Source of the DNA: Owenia fusiformis
Taxonomy: Eukaryota; Annelida; Polychaeta; Sabellida; Oweniidae
Direction of reading: 5' to 3'
Length of the DNA: 64,000 nt
Assembly: GCA_903813345.2 (NCBI GenBank)
Contig: CAIIXF020000001.1
Coordinates: 7,755,098 to 7,819,097, forward strand
Shown: positions 22,965 through 34,500 of the stretch, piece after piece
Layout: each line of letters opens with the position of its first letter
Position numbering within the stretch: the stretch's first letter is position 1
The notes under the pieces: generated by a model
Database searches by the model: none
What the model was told of the DNA's origin: nothing
The model's input: the letters and a program-made list of their open reading frames with translations, nothing else
Translations under genes and position numbers: made by a program

Positions 22965-24330
22965 TTCTCTATACTATTTTAGAAAACACATCAAACACTT
23001 CTTTTGTTCTTGGTATCATATGATCGGAATGAAATTAAACATCTATCCGAACCTCATTGGAACAAAAAGACATAAACACAACGTGTTTAGATCTCTCAAT
23101 ATTTTAATTGTACAAAGGATAGTTTGGTTGATTTTAAAAAAGTATCTTGTTAATGAAATAAAAGGTTTATCTTAATTTTTATCTATTTTTGGGGTTTTGT
23201 TTTAAGTTTTTGCATTATTTTTGTTAAATCCTGTGAATAACTATAACATTGAGAGGTCTAAGAAAATGTTGTATATGCTATTTTGTTCCAACAAGGTTCG
23301 GAAAGACATTTTATTTCATTCTCAAGAATTGGTAGAAAGGAACAAAAAACAATTGCACTAAAAATCAAAAAATGTTAACAAAACAGTTATAAAAATTATA
23401 TATAAATAATTTTTGCATTAAATTGTTGCCAATCAGTCAACATTACATAAAGGACCATGTTTTTTAGCTCACATGGTGAGCTATTGCAATCACTCACTTG
23501 TCCGTCTGTCTGTCTGTCAGTCTGTCTGTCTGTCCGTCTGTCAACAATTGGTCAGTTTTAAAACCTCTGTCAATAGGATTCCCGTTTTAAGTTATTTTTG
23601 TTCAACATCAATATAGAAAATCCCCCTATGACTCCTGATTCAAAAGCTCGCCTATTTTCAAAATGGCCGCCATTTTTGTCAAAAAATCGGCAAAAAGTTA
23701 TATCTGTTTTTTTATTTTCAGCCATTTTAGTTAACATTGATTTGTCCATATGTCTCGCGAAGTCCACTTTATTGCCTTAAAACCTCTGTCGATAGGATTC
23801 CCGTTTTAAGTTATTTTGTTCAACATCAATACAGAAAACTCCCCTTTGACTCCTGGTTCAAAAGCTTGCCTATTTTCAAAATGGTTGCCATTTTTGTCTT
23901 TGCGAAATTCACTTGTGGTCCATTTCCTAACTTTAAAAATAATTTCAGGTGTCCTGCATTGTAAAAAGCCATGTCACTGTAAAGAGTAGTTGTATGAAAT
24001 AATTTTGTTACAAAAAATCGGCAAAAATTACACCCATTTTTTCATTTATTTTCTGCCATTTTAGCCATTGTTCACTTTTGAGCAACACTATGTGAGCCCA
24101 GTACCCAAGGTACTATTTTTTATTTACAAAATGTTTTCAATAATTGGTTTAAGAGAAAAACATTGTTGAAATCAGTTCACCATATCTATACCTATCCTTT
24201 CCTTGAACTCCCCAGCAAATAATAAACTGATCTTAGTGTAGATTATTTCTACAGTGAATGAGCATGTCAATTGTGCAATTGTGGGATGAAATAATAAAGA
24301 TAAAAAATTTTGCAATTCTTGCCTTATTTT
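22965..24330. repeat. Inverted repeat element, related to 1150-1560, interrupted by the AGCTCAC hairpin element
   Basis: The plus-strand block atccgaacctcattggaac (near 23046) faces gttccaacaaggttcgg (near 23284) around a centre at about 23180, giving arms of roughly 150 bp. The left arm is the complement of 1150-1400 (gtccaatgaggttcggaaag; gataccaagaacaaaa). Its right part resumes after 24118 (ataattggtttaagagaaa matches 1490-1505). The 23466-24112 element therefore inserted into it. Confidence 0.65.
23466..24112. mobile_element. AGCTCAC hairpin-family element
   Basis: It begins with the stem-loop AGCTCAcatggTGAGCT, then tattgcaatcactcacttg and a GTCTGTCTGTCC microsatellite. It has two body units (aaacctctgtc(a/g)ataggattcccgttttaagttattt) and ends actatgtgagcccagtacccaagg, where TGTGAGC complements the start. 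T-runs flank both sides (catgtttttt and actatttttt). Confidence 0.6.
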
Positions 24331-24745
24331 AATGCATCTACAATTCAGTACAGAGGATAATCTAAATATTTTAAAAATTGAACCCTTCGAAGACTGTATC
24401 ATGCCCCATGTGGGTACGTAAGTACTGGTACAAGGTTCTTTATACAAAGCCTTTTTGGACCATTTGTTTTAAAACCTCCGTCGATAGGACCCTGTTTTAA
24501 GTTATTTTTGTGCAACATCAATACCAAAAAAATATCTATGACTCCTGTTTCAAAAGCTTGCCTTTTGCCACCATTTTTGTCTTGGAGAATTCACTTTTGG
24601 ACCATTTGGTAGCTTTATAAATAATTTCAGGCATCTTGCGTAAAAAGCCATGTCACTGTAAACAGTAGTTTTATGAAATAATTTTGTTTTAAAAAATCGG
24701 CAAAAAATTATATCCGTTTTTTTTCATTTTCAGCCAATTTAGTTA
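24331..24745. repeat. Further body units of the AGCTCAC family
   Basis: At 24465-24740 the aaacctccgtcgatagga...tcaaaagcttgcct...ttcacttttggaccatttggtagctt unit recurs without its terminal hairpin. It continues after the MITE at 24746-25235 to about 25700. No gene was seen. Confidence 0.55.
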
Positions 24746-25235
24746 CACCCCAGTCACATTTCAGACGGCCACCATGCGGTCTATCATTTCTGCGGTCAGT
24801 AGGTTTTCTACGCTCGCCGTAGAAATTCTGCGCTCTCATACTTTTGCAGTCACATTTCCCACGGCAGCCGAACGGCGAATTTTAAATTTCTGTTGATAAA
24901 TAATACTTATTTTCATTTTATTCACATCAGGATAATTTATAAAAGTTATTCATAGTGCTAGGATGTAATATCAAATTAAAAGTGTTCGTGAAACATTGAC
25001 AAATAATGATTTAATCTTGTTGAGCCAGTTGATTTCTACAGGCACCGCAGAAATGAACAAATATTATAACTCCGAGTTATAATTTCTACAGCGACCCTGT
25101 GGCCTGTAAAAATCTGCATACGCCGTACGGAGGCCACAAGGCGCCCGTATTTTTTTACGCTCGCCGCAGAAATTCACCGATTTAATTGATCTGCGGTCGA
25201 CTTACGGCCGCCGTGCAACAAATGTGACTGGTTTG
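24746..25235. mobile_element. Harbinger-like MITE (490 bp), TTA duplication
   Basis: The ends are CACCCCAGTCACATTT and AAATGTGACTGGTTTG, 16-bp inverted repeats with three mismatches, flanked by TTA (24743-24745 and 25236-25238). Sister repeats in the window read ttttagttaacattgattt without interruption, consistent with insertion at this point. The interior is full of small palindromes such as ctgcggtc and cgccgtagaaattctgcg. A 3-bp TTA duplication is characteristic of PIF/Harbinger. Confidence 0.7.
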
Positions 25236-26850
25236 TTAACATTGATTTGACCATTTGTCTCTCAGTCAGTCAACAATAGAGGCATGTTTCAAAACCTGGG
25301 TCAACAAGATGCCTGTTTTGAAGTCCCTCCTGTGAGTCCAGGTTCAGAAGCTTGCCTATTTTCATAGTGACTGCCATTTTAGTTCAAGTCCATTTTTGTT
25401 CAACACAATGTTAAATTGATTAACCTCTTGGAATTTTCATTGTATGATATTAAATGTAATAATATTATATGAACTTGAAATAAAAATGATTAATAAAAAA
25501 ACTGCCATTTTAGTCGTGGAAAGTTCACTTTTGACAATCAGTAGCTCTATAACTGATTTCAGGTGTGTCCTGCATTGTAAAAAAACATGTCATTGTTGTT
25601 AACAGTAGTTTGATAAGTTAACTTTGTAAAAAAATTAGCAAAAATTTATATCTGCTTTTTCATTGTCTACCATTTTAGCCATCATGATTCTCTTTTCTCT
25701 TTTTGAGCAAGTCTAGTTTTGAAGATACAAATTTCAAACATCATCCACTTTTCAGGAATATCCTAGATGCAAGTAGAAATAATCTTGATTTATGTCATTA
25801 AAAATTCAAAATTCAGTCAAACTGATGTCATATTTGGAATCTACATGTAAAATTACATCTATAATTATGGTTTTGACACAGGAAGTTGTATTAAGTCCTT
25901 TTTGGGCCCTAACGGCCTTCTGCCCTCCCCCAATCTCACACAACAGACGAATCTATAAGGATGCCAACAAACATCTAGACCTGAAAAAAAAATGAAATCA
26001 AAACAAAGTTTTTTACAAGATCCTTGTTCAAAAAGCCTCCAAACTCGCTCAATTTGGAGTAAAAATACTTCTCAATTGAAAAGAAACAAAAAAAGCACGA
26101 GCTGACAGATGCTTAATGACGATATAAGCCCTGCAAAACATCTACCCATCAAAACTCGACGAAATGGAAGGAAATGAAAAATTCAAATATTTACCGACTC
26201 TGTAGCTCCCTTCCTGCTGTAATGTTGCTTTTCAAATTTCGTCTTCTTTTTCCTTTTACGTATTTGACTAGAAATACTGTTATGATTTACCAATATATAT
26301 TGAAAATCATGCCGTATTGATAGTTATTTAAAATTTGAATTTTTTGAGAAACTTTTCTTTCAGCGCCCATGACACGTTTACGGATCTAATAATCTTTTGC
26401 GATTGGATTGGCCAGCCTAAAAGTAGGTCATGATCATTTTTACAATTAAACCGTATTTGAGCATTGAATAACATAAATCAAACCAAGGTAATTCTTAAAT
26501 GTAATTTTAGGAGACAGAAATTATTATTTTATTAATACATTACTTGTTTAATTTGAGAAAAAAATTTTAAGATGGCGGCTGATCTTCAGAATGGCTGCCA
26601 TTTTTCATTTTCATTTTCGTAATCTTTGGTAACTCAACTGCCGTTCGGTGGGATTTGCTACTCCGTGGAGTTGCTGTTTTTCTAGTTTAATTTGTATAAC
26701 TATCAGGTACATAAGGGTAATATGAAAAGTGAACCACTAAAACTGATAAATATTCAAGTTTAAGGGAATTTTGTAATACCCTGCCATGTTATTTCCCCCC
26801 GAATCAGCCACCTGGTGGGGAAACTGGTAACTACCTACTCGCATCTGAGT
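25236..26850. other. Intronic repeat remnants, no gene
   Basis: Up to about 25700 this is AGCTCAC-family body. From 25700 to 26550 it is unannotated AT-rich sequence. At 26560-26690 a diverged end of the CCCATCGAACG family appears (gccgttcggtgggatttgctactccgtgg). No exons were recognised. Confidence 0.5.
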
Positions 26851-27890
26851 AATTATCCCATCGAACGAAGTTCGGAGGGATATAGGGAACGCCTCTGTCC
26901 GTCCATCCGTCCGTCCGTACGTCCGTCCGTCCGTCCGTCCGTCCGTCTGTCCGTCCGTCCGGGCAATAACTCAAATACCGTTGGACCGATTTTGTTCATA
27001 TTTTTTACACATATACCCTATGGGGGTAGAAGTTCTGCGCGGAAATCGATTTTCAAAATGGCCACTCATTTCAAAATGGCGGCCATTTTAGTGACGATTT
27101 TACAGTAATTTAGGTGCAATGTGTAAAACTGTAATAGCAATATGTTTTAAATGTAAAGAAATTATAAAGGACATTAATAATGCTACAAATGTAGATATTA
27201 AAGAAGCACATGGCAGCCATCTTGAAAAATGGCGGCCTTTACTCGTCATTTTACGATTTTGGCTGTAACTCAAAAAATAGTGGAGCGATTTTGTTCATAT
27301 TTGGTATGTGAATACTATAAGCATTGCACACTGTCTAAAGACACTTTTGGTAGAAGGTGGCCATTTTGAAAAATGGCCGCCATTTTAACACATTTTACTA
27401 TAACTCGAAAAGTAGTAGAGCGATTTTGTTCATATTTGGTATGTGAATACTATAAGCATGGCTCACTGTCTATTTCTAATGATGCTTTTGGTAGAAGGTG
27501 GCCATTTTGAAAAATGGCTGCCATTTTAACGTATTTTACTATAACTCGAAAAGTAGTGGAGCGATTTTGTTCATATTTGATATGTGAATACTTTAAGCAT
27601 GGCACATTGTCTAGTAAAACTTTGGGGAGTAGTCGGCCATTTTGAAAAATGGCCACCATTTTTATGTGTGTTATTTTACAAGTATGTGTGCGATTTTTCA
27701 AAAATTTTAGAGGTGGCTACTTAAAACCATATTATTTCTTCTGATGACAACTTGGCTAGTGAGCAACCATTTTGAAAATGGTGGCCTTTCTGGTGTGTTG
27801 TTTTATGATATTTGCGCTTCATTTGTAAAAATGCCAGCCATTTCTGTTCGATGGGATTCGCTACGCTTTGGCGTTGCCGTTGTTCTGGTT
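26851..27890. mobile_element. CCCATCGAACG-family repeat, copy 2 (uninterrupted)
   Basis: The start stem-loop TCCCatCGAACgaaGTTCGgaGGGA is followed by tatagggaacgcc, a CCGT microsatellite (about 26896-26965) and four body units containing gtagtggagcgattttgttcat. It ends ttcgatgggattcgctacgc...gttctggtt. It preserves the empty site for the 1.5 kb transposon that interrupts copy 1. Confidence 0.75.
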
Positions 27891-27976
27891 GTGAATATAG
27901 TCTAGAAGAAACTTTTGTTTTATGTTTAAATTGAGAAAAACAAGATCCTCTTTTTAGAAAATAAGCTTAACAATTT

Positions 27977-29399
27977 TATGTCCCCACCACATAGTGTGGG
28001 GCCATATTGTCTGCCTAGGCGCGTCCGTCTGTCTGTCCGTACGTTCGGTAGTTTTCTCCAAAACCGCTACAGATATCACCTTCAAATTTCCAGGGATAAC
28101 TTATGAGTGCATACAGATGTGGACGAAAGATTTTTAGATCGATACCTACTTCCTGTCGGCCATTTTGAAGTCAAATGCTAAAATCCTTGTCTGCAAACTT
28201 TAACAAAAACGGCTTCACGGTTGCTTTTTAAACTTTAAAATCTTGTTCAGCTTACTTCATTCTACATCTGATTAGGTTTTGGACCTGTTAGCTCAGGCAT
28301 GTCAGCCAATTTTAATGTCTTAAGAAAAGTTAACGCGCGATAATACTTTGTTTCATATTGAACGGTGTTTTTGAGTTTTCATACTTTAACTATTTGGTAA
28401 CTTTATATATAATTTCAGGTGTACTTTGCTGTAAAAGCCTATGTTATTGTTAACAGTAGTTATATGTGATAATTTTGTAAAAAGAAATCAGCAAAAACTA
28501 ATAATCACTTTTTTATTGCCGGCCATTTTGAATTTTTCCATCCTAAAATCTTGTCTGTAAAGTCTTGTCTATGCATTTTCAAATTTTCAGGGATGATTCT
28601 TAGTATGAAAATCTAGATCTGATTAGTTTTTTGGCATTCTGGGTAAATGTCAAGGCAGCCATTTTGGATTTTCCGTCCTAAAATCTTGTCTGTAAAGTCT
28701 TGTCTACGCGTTTTCAGATGAACCATTTGGTAGATCAATTTCAAATTTTAGGGATGATTCTTAGTATGGAAATCTAGATCTGATTAGTTTTTTGGCATTC
28801 TGGGTAAATGTCAAGGCAGCCATTTTGGATTTTCCTTCCTAAAATCTTGCCTGTAAAGTCTTGTCTATGTGTTTTCAGGTGAACCGGTTGGTAGATCAAT
28901 TTCAAATTTTCAGGGATGATTCCTTGTATTAAAATCTAGAACTGATTAGTTTTTTGGCATTCTGGATAAATGTCAAGGCAGCCATTTTGGATTTTCCGTC
29001 CTAAAATCTTCTGTAAAGTCTTGTCTACGCGTTTTCAGGTGAACCATTTGGTAGATCAATCTCAAATTTTCAGGGATGTTTCTTAGTATGAAAATCTAGA
29101 ACTGATTAGTTTTTAGGCATTCTGGGCAAAGATCAAGGTAGCCATTTTGGATTTTTCCATCCTAAAATCTTGTCTGTAAAGTCTTGTTTAGGCGTTTTCT
29201 GGTTTACTGTTTGACGGATCAATTTCAAATTTTCAGGGATGGTTCTTGGAAATCTAGAGCTGACAAATTTTTTGGCATTCTGGGTAAATTTTAAGGTGGC
29301 CATTTGCATTTTCCATCCCAAAATTGTAATGGTAAAGTCTTGTCTACTACTCATTTTCAGGATAACCATTTGACAGGATCACCCATTGGTGGGGACATA
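27977..29399. mobile_element. TGTCCCCACCA-family element, copy 1 (about 1.4 kb, internal about 175-bp tandem units)
   Basis: The termini TATGTCCCCACCA and TGGTGGGGACATA are inverted. The left end forms the stem-loop CCCCACcacatagtGTGGGG, followed by a GTCCGT microsatellite. The core has about five to six units running ctaaaatcttg(t/c)ctgtaaagtcttgtct...agggatgattcttagta...gccattttgga. A partial, tail-to-tail-like fragment follows at 29420-29735. An opposite-orientation copy sits in the UGCG intron at 61193-62658. Confidence 0.8.
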
Positions 29400-30040
29400 T
29401 TTTACACATTTGTGTACTTGTTAAAACTTTGATATCTTGTTCAGCTTACTTCATTCTACATCTGATTAGGTTTCGGACCTGTTAGCTCAGTCATGTCAGC
29501 CATTTTGAATGTCTTAAGAAAAGTTAGCGCACGATAATACTTTGTATCATATTGAATGGTGTTCTTCAGTTTTCATACTTTAACTATTTAGTAAAAAGTC
29601 TTGTCTACGCATTTTCAGGTGAACCGTTTGGTAGATCAATTTCAAATTTTCAGGGATGATTCTTAGTATGTAAATTTCTAGGTAAATGTCAAGGCAGCCA
29701 TTTTGGATTTTCCACCCTAAAATCTTGTCTGTATTGATGATTTGCGATCACCGGATGGATTCTATCTTGTAGTAACGTCACAATTCAAAAATTGAGCAAA
29801 TCTGCCAAATTAAGTAGCATCTAATTAAGTGTATCTACAGTACATTTACATGTATGGAAGTTATGTTGTCCTGATTCAATTTGAACTACAATTGTTAATT
29901 CAACAATTATTATCATTATAGATAAGCAATTTCCATGCCTCAGAATCTTTTTCTCGAATGTTTCACCTACTGGGCATTTATTTGGAGGCCTTCTAAATAC
30001 TTTTTCATGGGAAAATACTTTTTCAGACACCCCTTTTTGG
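29400..30040. repeat. Partial TGTCCCCACCA-family fragment and unassigned sequence
   Basis: At 29420-29735 the blocks ctgattaggtttcggacctgttagctcag and ctaaaatcttgtctgta of the preceding element are repeated without the terminal ends. From 29740 to 30040 there is no recognisable feature. Confidence 0.55.
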
Positions 30041-30041
30041 C

Positions 30042-30800
30042 TCACACAGTGAGCCTATGAGATCGACCAGGCGTCCGTCCATCCTTTGGTCCGTCTGTCC
30101 GTTGGTCCGTCCATCCGTTGGTCCGTCCGTCCGTCCATCAACATTGGCCGCACAAATTAAAACTGCTATTCGGATTGAGTCATATCCATATTCATTTTAT
30201 GCATATCCATAATGCCTATTTGACCTATCATCGCCATTTCCCAAGTTCGCCCGGTTTCTGAAAAATTGCGGATTTTGACGTCAAAAAGTCAAATTTTCTG
30301 TAAATACTAGACACTTTGTTGAAGTAGAACTTTCAAATAACTTTTAGTAGTTGCTGTATATGCAACTTATGTCCTCTGAAGATTTCAAAGCTCTTGGAAT
30401 TACAGTTTTTGGTTTTTACTTATAAAATTTGACAAAAAGTAGGACTTCGTCATTTTCAAGAAACTTTCTCATGTATAAAGTCAATGGCAGGTTTTGTGAT
30501 TGACAAGTTTCTCAAAGTTTGCCTAATACTACGTACGTCAAAAAACAGTAAAAATAAGTTATTTTCAACTTGCTTCAATTTGACCAAATTTTTTTGAAAA
30601 GGTCAAAGGTCATCAAACTGAGCTCTGAATTAGTAAAATGTTCAAGGTCAAAGGTCATCAAACTAGGTCACACAACTGTGCTATCTAAGTTTTTCAAAGT
30701 TCGAGACTACAAATCCAAATCAATATTTTTGTTTCAAAGTCAGTATATACCTGTACATTCCTCTGAAGGTTCCAAACTGTGTGAGCACAGGACCATGGGT
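30042..30800. mobile_element. GGCTCAC hairpin-family element
   Basis: It starts with the stem-loop GGCTCAcacagTGAGCC, then atgagatcgaccagg and a GTCCGTCC/GTCCATCC microsatellite. The body has two aaggtcaaaggtcatcaaact units. It ends ctgtgtgagcacaggaccatgggtcc, with GTGTGAGC complementing the start. It is related in layout to the AGCTCAC element at 23466. Confidence 0.6.
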
Positions 30801-30885
30801 CCTTCATTTAAATAAATAAATGACCATGGGCCTATAAGCGCGAAACCCCAACACTATTCTGATATAGGGTTGCATAAATTGATAC

Positions 30886-32373
30886 ATGACTCATCACTCA
30901 TTGGAGCGATTTTATATCATATCGTATATTTTAATTTTTTTGAAAATTGAAAGACAGTTTTTAATTGATCCACTCTTGTATATATTTAACTTATCTTTTA
31001 AATCTGGTATTTTCCCAGACGCCCTCAAATTGGCCAAAGTAACACCTGTATTTAAAAAAGGTGTCACTACAAATCCTTCGAACTATAGACCAATTTCAGT
31101 TTTATCTGTATTTTCTAAATTGTTAGAAAAGCTCATGTACGCCAAACTCACTGGTTTTTTAGAACGTTTTGAAATTATTTTTACTTATCAATTTGGATTT
31201 CAGAAATTCAACTCTACCTACATGGCCATTTTATATTTCATTGAACAAATTCGAAAATCAACTGATTTGGGGAAAACGAGCATTGGCATAACATTAGATT
31301 TTTCCAAGGCCTTTGACACAATTAATCATGACATTTTGATACAAAAACTTGAATATTATGGCATCAGAGGAATAGCTAAGTCCTGGTTTGAAAGTTATTT
31401 AAAAGACCGCAAACAATATGTCACCATTAACAATTATGAATCTAAACAATCATCTCTAAATTGTGGTGTTCCGCAGGGCTCGGTTCTTGGACCACTATTA
31501 TTTATTCTTTACATAAATGATCTGCCTTTTGTTGCCCCTAATCTAAAATTTATTATGTTTGCTGATGACACCAATCTTCTTGATAGTGATTATGATTTAA
31601 ATGAACTTATGACTAGAACTTATGCAAACTTGAATTCAATAGATGACTGGATAAAAGCAAACAAACTTTCACTTAATATTGGCAAAACCAATGCTATTCT
31701 ATTTGGACCCCAAAAAAATCAAACAAATCTGAATCTTAAAATACGCAATGAGAACATAAATTTCCGGGAAAAAATTGACTTTCTTGGAATTATTATTGAT
31801 AAAAACTTGAAATTTAAAGAGCACATAAAATCTGTTGAAACAAAGATTTCTCGCGTCATTGGTTCTCTTTATCACATTAAACATCTACTTCAAATAGACA
31901 GTTTCAAAACAATTTACTACTCATTGATACACTCTCAATTAAATTATTGCAACATAATCTGGGGTAACACATTTAAATCATTTTATGATCGTCTACATAA
32001 ACTGCAGAAACAATTCTTAAGGCTAGCTTTAAATAAGGATAGACTTTCTCACTCCGCTCCCCTATTTAAAGATCTTAGAATATTAAATATTTTTGATGTC
32101 AACAGATATTGTACTGGTCAGTTCATGTACAAAATCTTTAATAAGCACCCCAGTCTTCCAAAAAATCTATTTCAAGACTTGTTTGATATCAACATTAATA
32201 TTCATCATCATTACACAAGACAATTACATTATTTTCATATCCCTAAATGCTCCAAACTTTCCCTTCGCTATCTGGGTCCTAATCTTTGGAATGCTCTACC
32301 ACATGATATTAAAAAATGCTCCACTCTAAATATTTTCAAATCTTCATATAAAAAACTACTCATCTATCGATAA
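30886..32373 (+). CDS. LINE reverse transcriptase (5'-truncated ORF2, reading frame open)
   Basis: This is a 495-codon open frame. The reverse transcriptase core includes NYRPISVLSVFSKLLEKL (about residues 66-83), LDFSKAFDTI with catalytic D138, GVPQGSVLGPLLF (194-206) and the FADD box at 225-228, then thumb and C-terminal sequence ending GPNLWNALP...IFKSSYKKLL. This order is typical of Jockey/CR1/L2-group non-LTR retrotransposons. There is no N-terminal endonuclease, and homology fades before about residue 20, so the element was truncated during target-primed reverse transcription and the first Met is probably not a native start. The open frame over the whole remaining domain suggests a fairly recent copy. 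It sits in the long gankyrin-like intron, in sense orientation. Confidence 0.9.
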   Translation: MTHHSLERFYIISYILIFLKIERQFLIDPLLYIFNLSFKSGIFPDALKLAKVTPVFKKGVTTNPSNYRPISVLSVFSKLLEKLMYAKLTGFLERFEIIFTYQFGFQKFNSTYMAILYFIEQIRKSTDLGKTSIGITLDFSKAFDTINHDILIQKLEYYGIRGIAKSWFESYLKDRKQYVTINNYESKQSSLNCGVPQGSVLGPLLFILYINDLPFVAPNLKFIMFADDTNLLDSDYDLNELMTRTYANLNSIDDWIKANKLSLNIGKTNAILFGPQKNQTNLNLKIRNENINFREKIDFLGIIIDKNLKFKEHIKSVETKISRVIGSLYHIKHLLQIDSFKTIYYSLIHSQLNYCNIIWGNTFKSFYDRLHKLQKQFLRLALNKDRLSHSAPLFKDLRILNIFDVNRYCTGQFMYKIFNKHPSLPKNLFQDLFDININIHHHYTRQLHYFHIPKCSKLSLRYLGPNLWNALPHDIKKCSTLNIFKSSYKKLLIYR

Positions 32374-32670
32374 TGTATAATACCAATTTCATACTATACT
32401 GTTGATTTTATACTGGTACCTATTTTTGTAACATTTTTACATTGTACATCCTTAGATTAATTGTTAATACCATTTTTATATACCTACATGTAACATAATA
32501 TAAGTGTTTTCTTTTATATGTAGTCTAGTTGTCATTTTAATGATTTCTGTTAAACCGCAACATATACCCACTAGGGTGTCTAGCGGCTTGTTTTTATAGT
32601 GTATATTATATAAGAATTATGAAATAAATAATTGAATTGAATTGAATTGAAATTGAAAAATTGAAAAAAA
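32374..32670 (+). mobile_element. LINE 3' UTR and ATTGA-repeat tail
   Basis: A 250-bp 3' UTR follows the ORF stop. It ends at gaaataaataattgaattgaattgaattgaaattgaaa and an A-run. Short-tandem tails of this kind (here ATTGA units) are usual for CR1/L2-group LINEs. No clear target-site duplication was found. Confidence 0.75.
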
Positions 32671-33135
32671 AAAAATTCAACTGATCTGCTCTGGTTACGT
32701 TCCCAGCTCCGGTTACGTTCCTAAGTAATATTTTTAAAACTTTTTTTTTAATTAAACAAATCAGAGTCGTGTGAATAAGAAATAACAGAATTATTCAAAA
32801 GTATAAGGACTATTCTGTACTTTTTTCAAAAGTCTATACTTAAATGTTGTGAAAAGTAATAATCGAAAAACCATCTTTCGGAGTAAAGTCCGACTGCGCC
32901 GATTTCAATAACTTCGTACTTGAACAGAACTGGGTTCCAACAGAATTCCTACAAACTCATGAATGAAATAGTTATTGCATGGAATACTTACTTTTGTCAA
33001 AATCAAAATAGAACTCTAGTTAAAAAATATATTGTGCTAAATTATTGCCATTTCTTAGTAAAATGTCGTTCTCCGGTACGTTGCCAAAATTATTCGATGG
33101 TACCCCGTGTGTACAGTATATGCATCCTGTTTCAG
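32671..33135. other. End of the gankyrin-like intron
   Basis: No element or gene was recognised apart from the near repeat ggttacgttcc at about 32693 and 32711. The open frame at 32920-33135 is read-through into the intron; the splice acceptor is at 33135. Confidence 0.6.
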
Positions 33136-33302
33136 ATAGCAGAAGTCTTGCTTGAGCATGCTTGTGATGCAAATGTCGGTGACTGCTTTGGACACACACC
33201 CCTACACAGAGTGTCATCTAAAGGTCATAGCAAGGTGTTGAAGTTGTTACTACGCTATAATACCAATGTTAACACAAGAGATAGCCGAGGAAACACACCT
33301 CT
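33136..33302 (+). CDS. PSMD10: Gankyrin-like (26S proteasome regulatory subunit 10) exon, second visible
   Basis: The exon has 55 codons plus 2 nt, with acceptor ctgtttcag and donor CT|gtaagt. It enters in phase 0, matching the 6646 donor. The translation IAEVLLEHACDANVGDCFGH, then TPLHRVSSKGHSKVLKLLLR and NVNTRDSRGNTP, covers two ankyrin repeats. It continues the previous exon as gankyrin does (IAVMLLEGGAN...AMHRAAAKGN...NIQDTEGNTPL). The TPLH motifs and inter-repeat spacing are intact. The final gankyrin segment (LHLACDEE... to the C-terminus) was not found before the LTR element. It may be in the gap at 34501-35000 or further right. Confidence 0.85.
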
Positions 33303-34500
33303 GTAAGTTCTATGATTGGACCCCCACATGTAAATTGTAAATACGATTTTCAAATACACGATTCTCATATTAAAATAAACAGGACAATTTTTCTTTGTTA
33401 AAGCTTGGATAACTAGATTGGTAGAATCGAATAAGTTCAATTCAAGACTCCAGATTAAGACATTTTATCATAAACAATCCCAGACTTTGTTGAAAAGACC
33501 GAAAAGAACCTATAGACATGATTTATTTATAAGAAAATAATTGAATTTAAAAGAGATAATTCTAAAAGTAATGAAATTGACCTAGCTTTTGATTTTTGGT
33601 ACTCAAAAGGGTCATGTGCAGTATGGCAGGTGATTTTGGAAAGCTGTATTTTTGATCAAGGGTATATTTCGACCATACATAGAACATTATATATTAAAAC
33701 AATATCTTAACTTCAACAAAACTGCATAAATAGAATATGTTGAAGACTAGTACTGCCACGGAGTCTCCTTCCGGCCTGTTTGATTATTTGGCGTCTGTAC
33801 CTTACGTTTTGTTAGTTACATTGATAGATAGATCTACTGATCTATACTAGCTTATTGGATATGACTTTTTAAAATCCAGTTTATGATATATCTGGAAAGT
33901 TTCAATAGTTCAATCATGGGCTTTCAACTAGATGGTTCAATCAAATTGAAGTAATTCTGTAATTGTTCTGTTTCAATGTTAAATGCATCTGACCCCCTGT
34001 CTGTTAGTGTTATGAAAAATATGTTGTCTGCATTATTAGGGTTATCTGTGAATTGAGTAAGTTCAATAGGACAACATACATTCGAGTTGACAACATACAC
34101 TTATGATTTTTTAAATTATAGCCAAAATTTGCTGTTTAAAGAAACATATTCTCATAAAAATCTTCGACACTCTTAGACGACTGGGGAGGAAATGATCAAA
34201 GAAAATGTGAAAAAACACAACATTTTCCAACCAACTAATTATATGGGTAGATTGACTACAAAAAAATCGAGCACTATTCGAAAATCTTTTAACTAAGTTA
34301 AATGTCTTCCTAAACAAACACACAAAAAATCAAACATGAAATCCTTAATGCATTCCTCAGATTATTTCTTTAAAACCTACATCATTGCAAACCTACATCT
34401 TTGTCTTTGCTTCAAATCTGTTAAATAGTGACAGTGTACATCTAAAGTGTACTACGGTTTATTTTGTCACTGTACCTTGTTGATGGTTAGGCGTGATATA
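33303..34500. other. Presumed intron, nothing recognised
   Basis: The sequence is AT-rich. A short match to the 2397-3787 element (catgggctttcaactagatgg) lies near 33915. No exon for the gankyrin C-terminus was found. Confidence 0.55.

Noticed and set aside
30570-30815. 81-codon ORF with KVIKL repeats upstream of the LINE
   Set aside because: Two aaggtcaaaggtcatcaaact repeat units of the GGCTCAC element read in frame; not coding.
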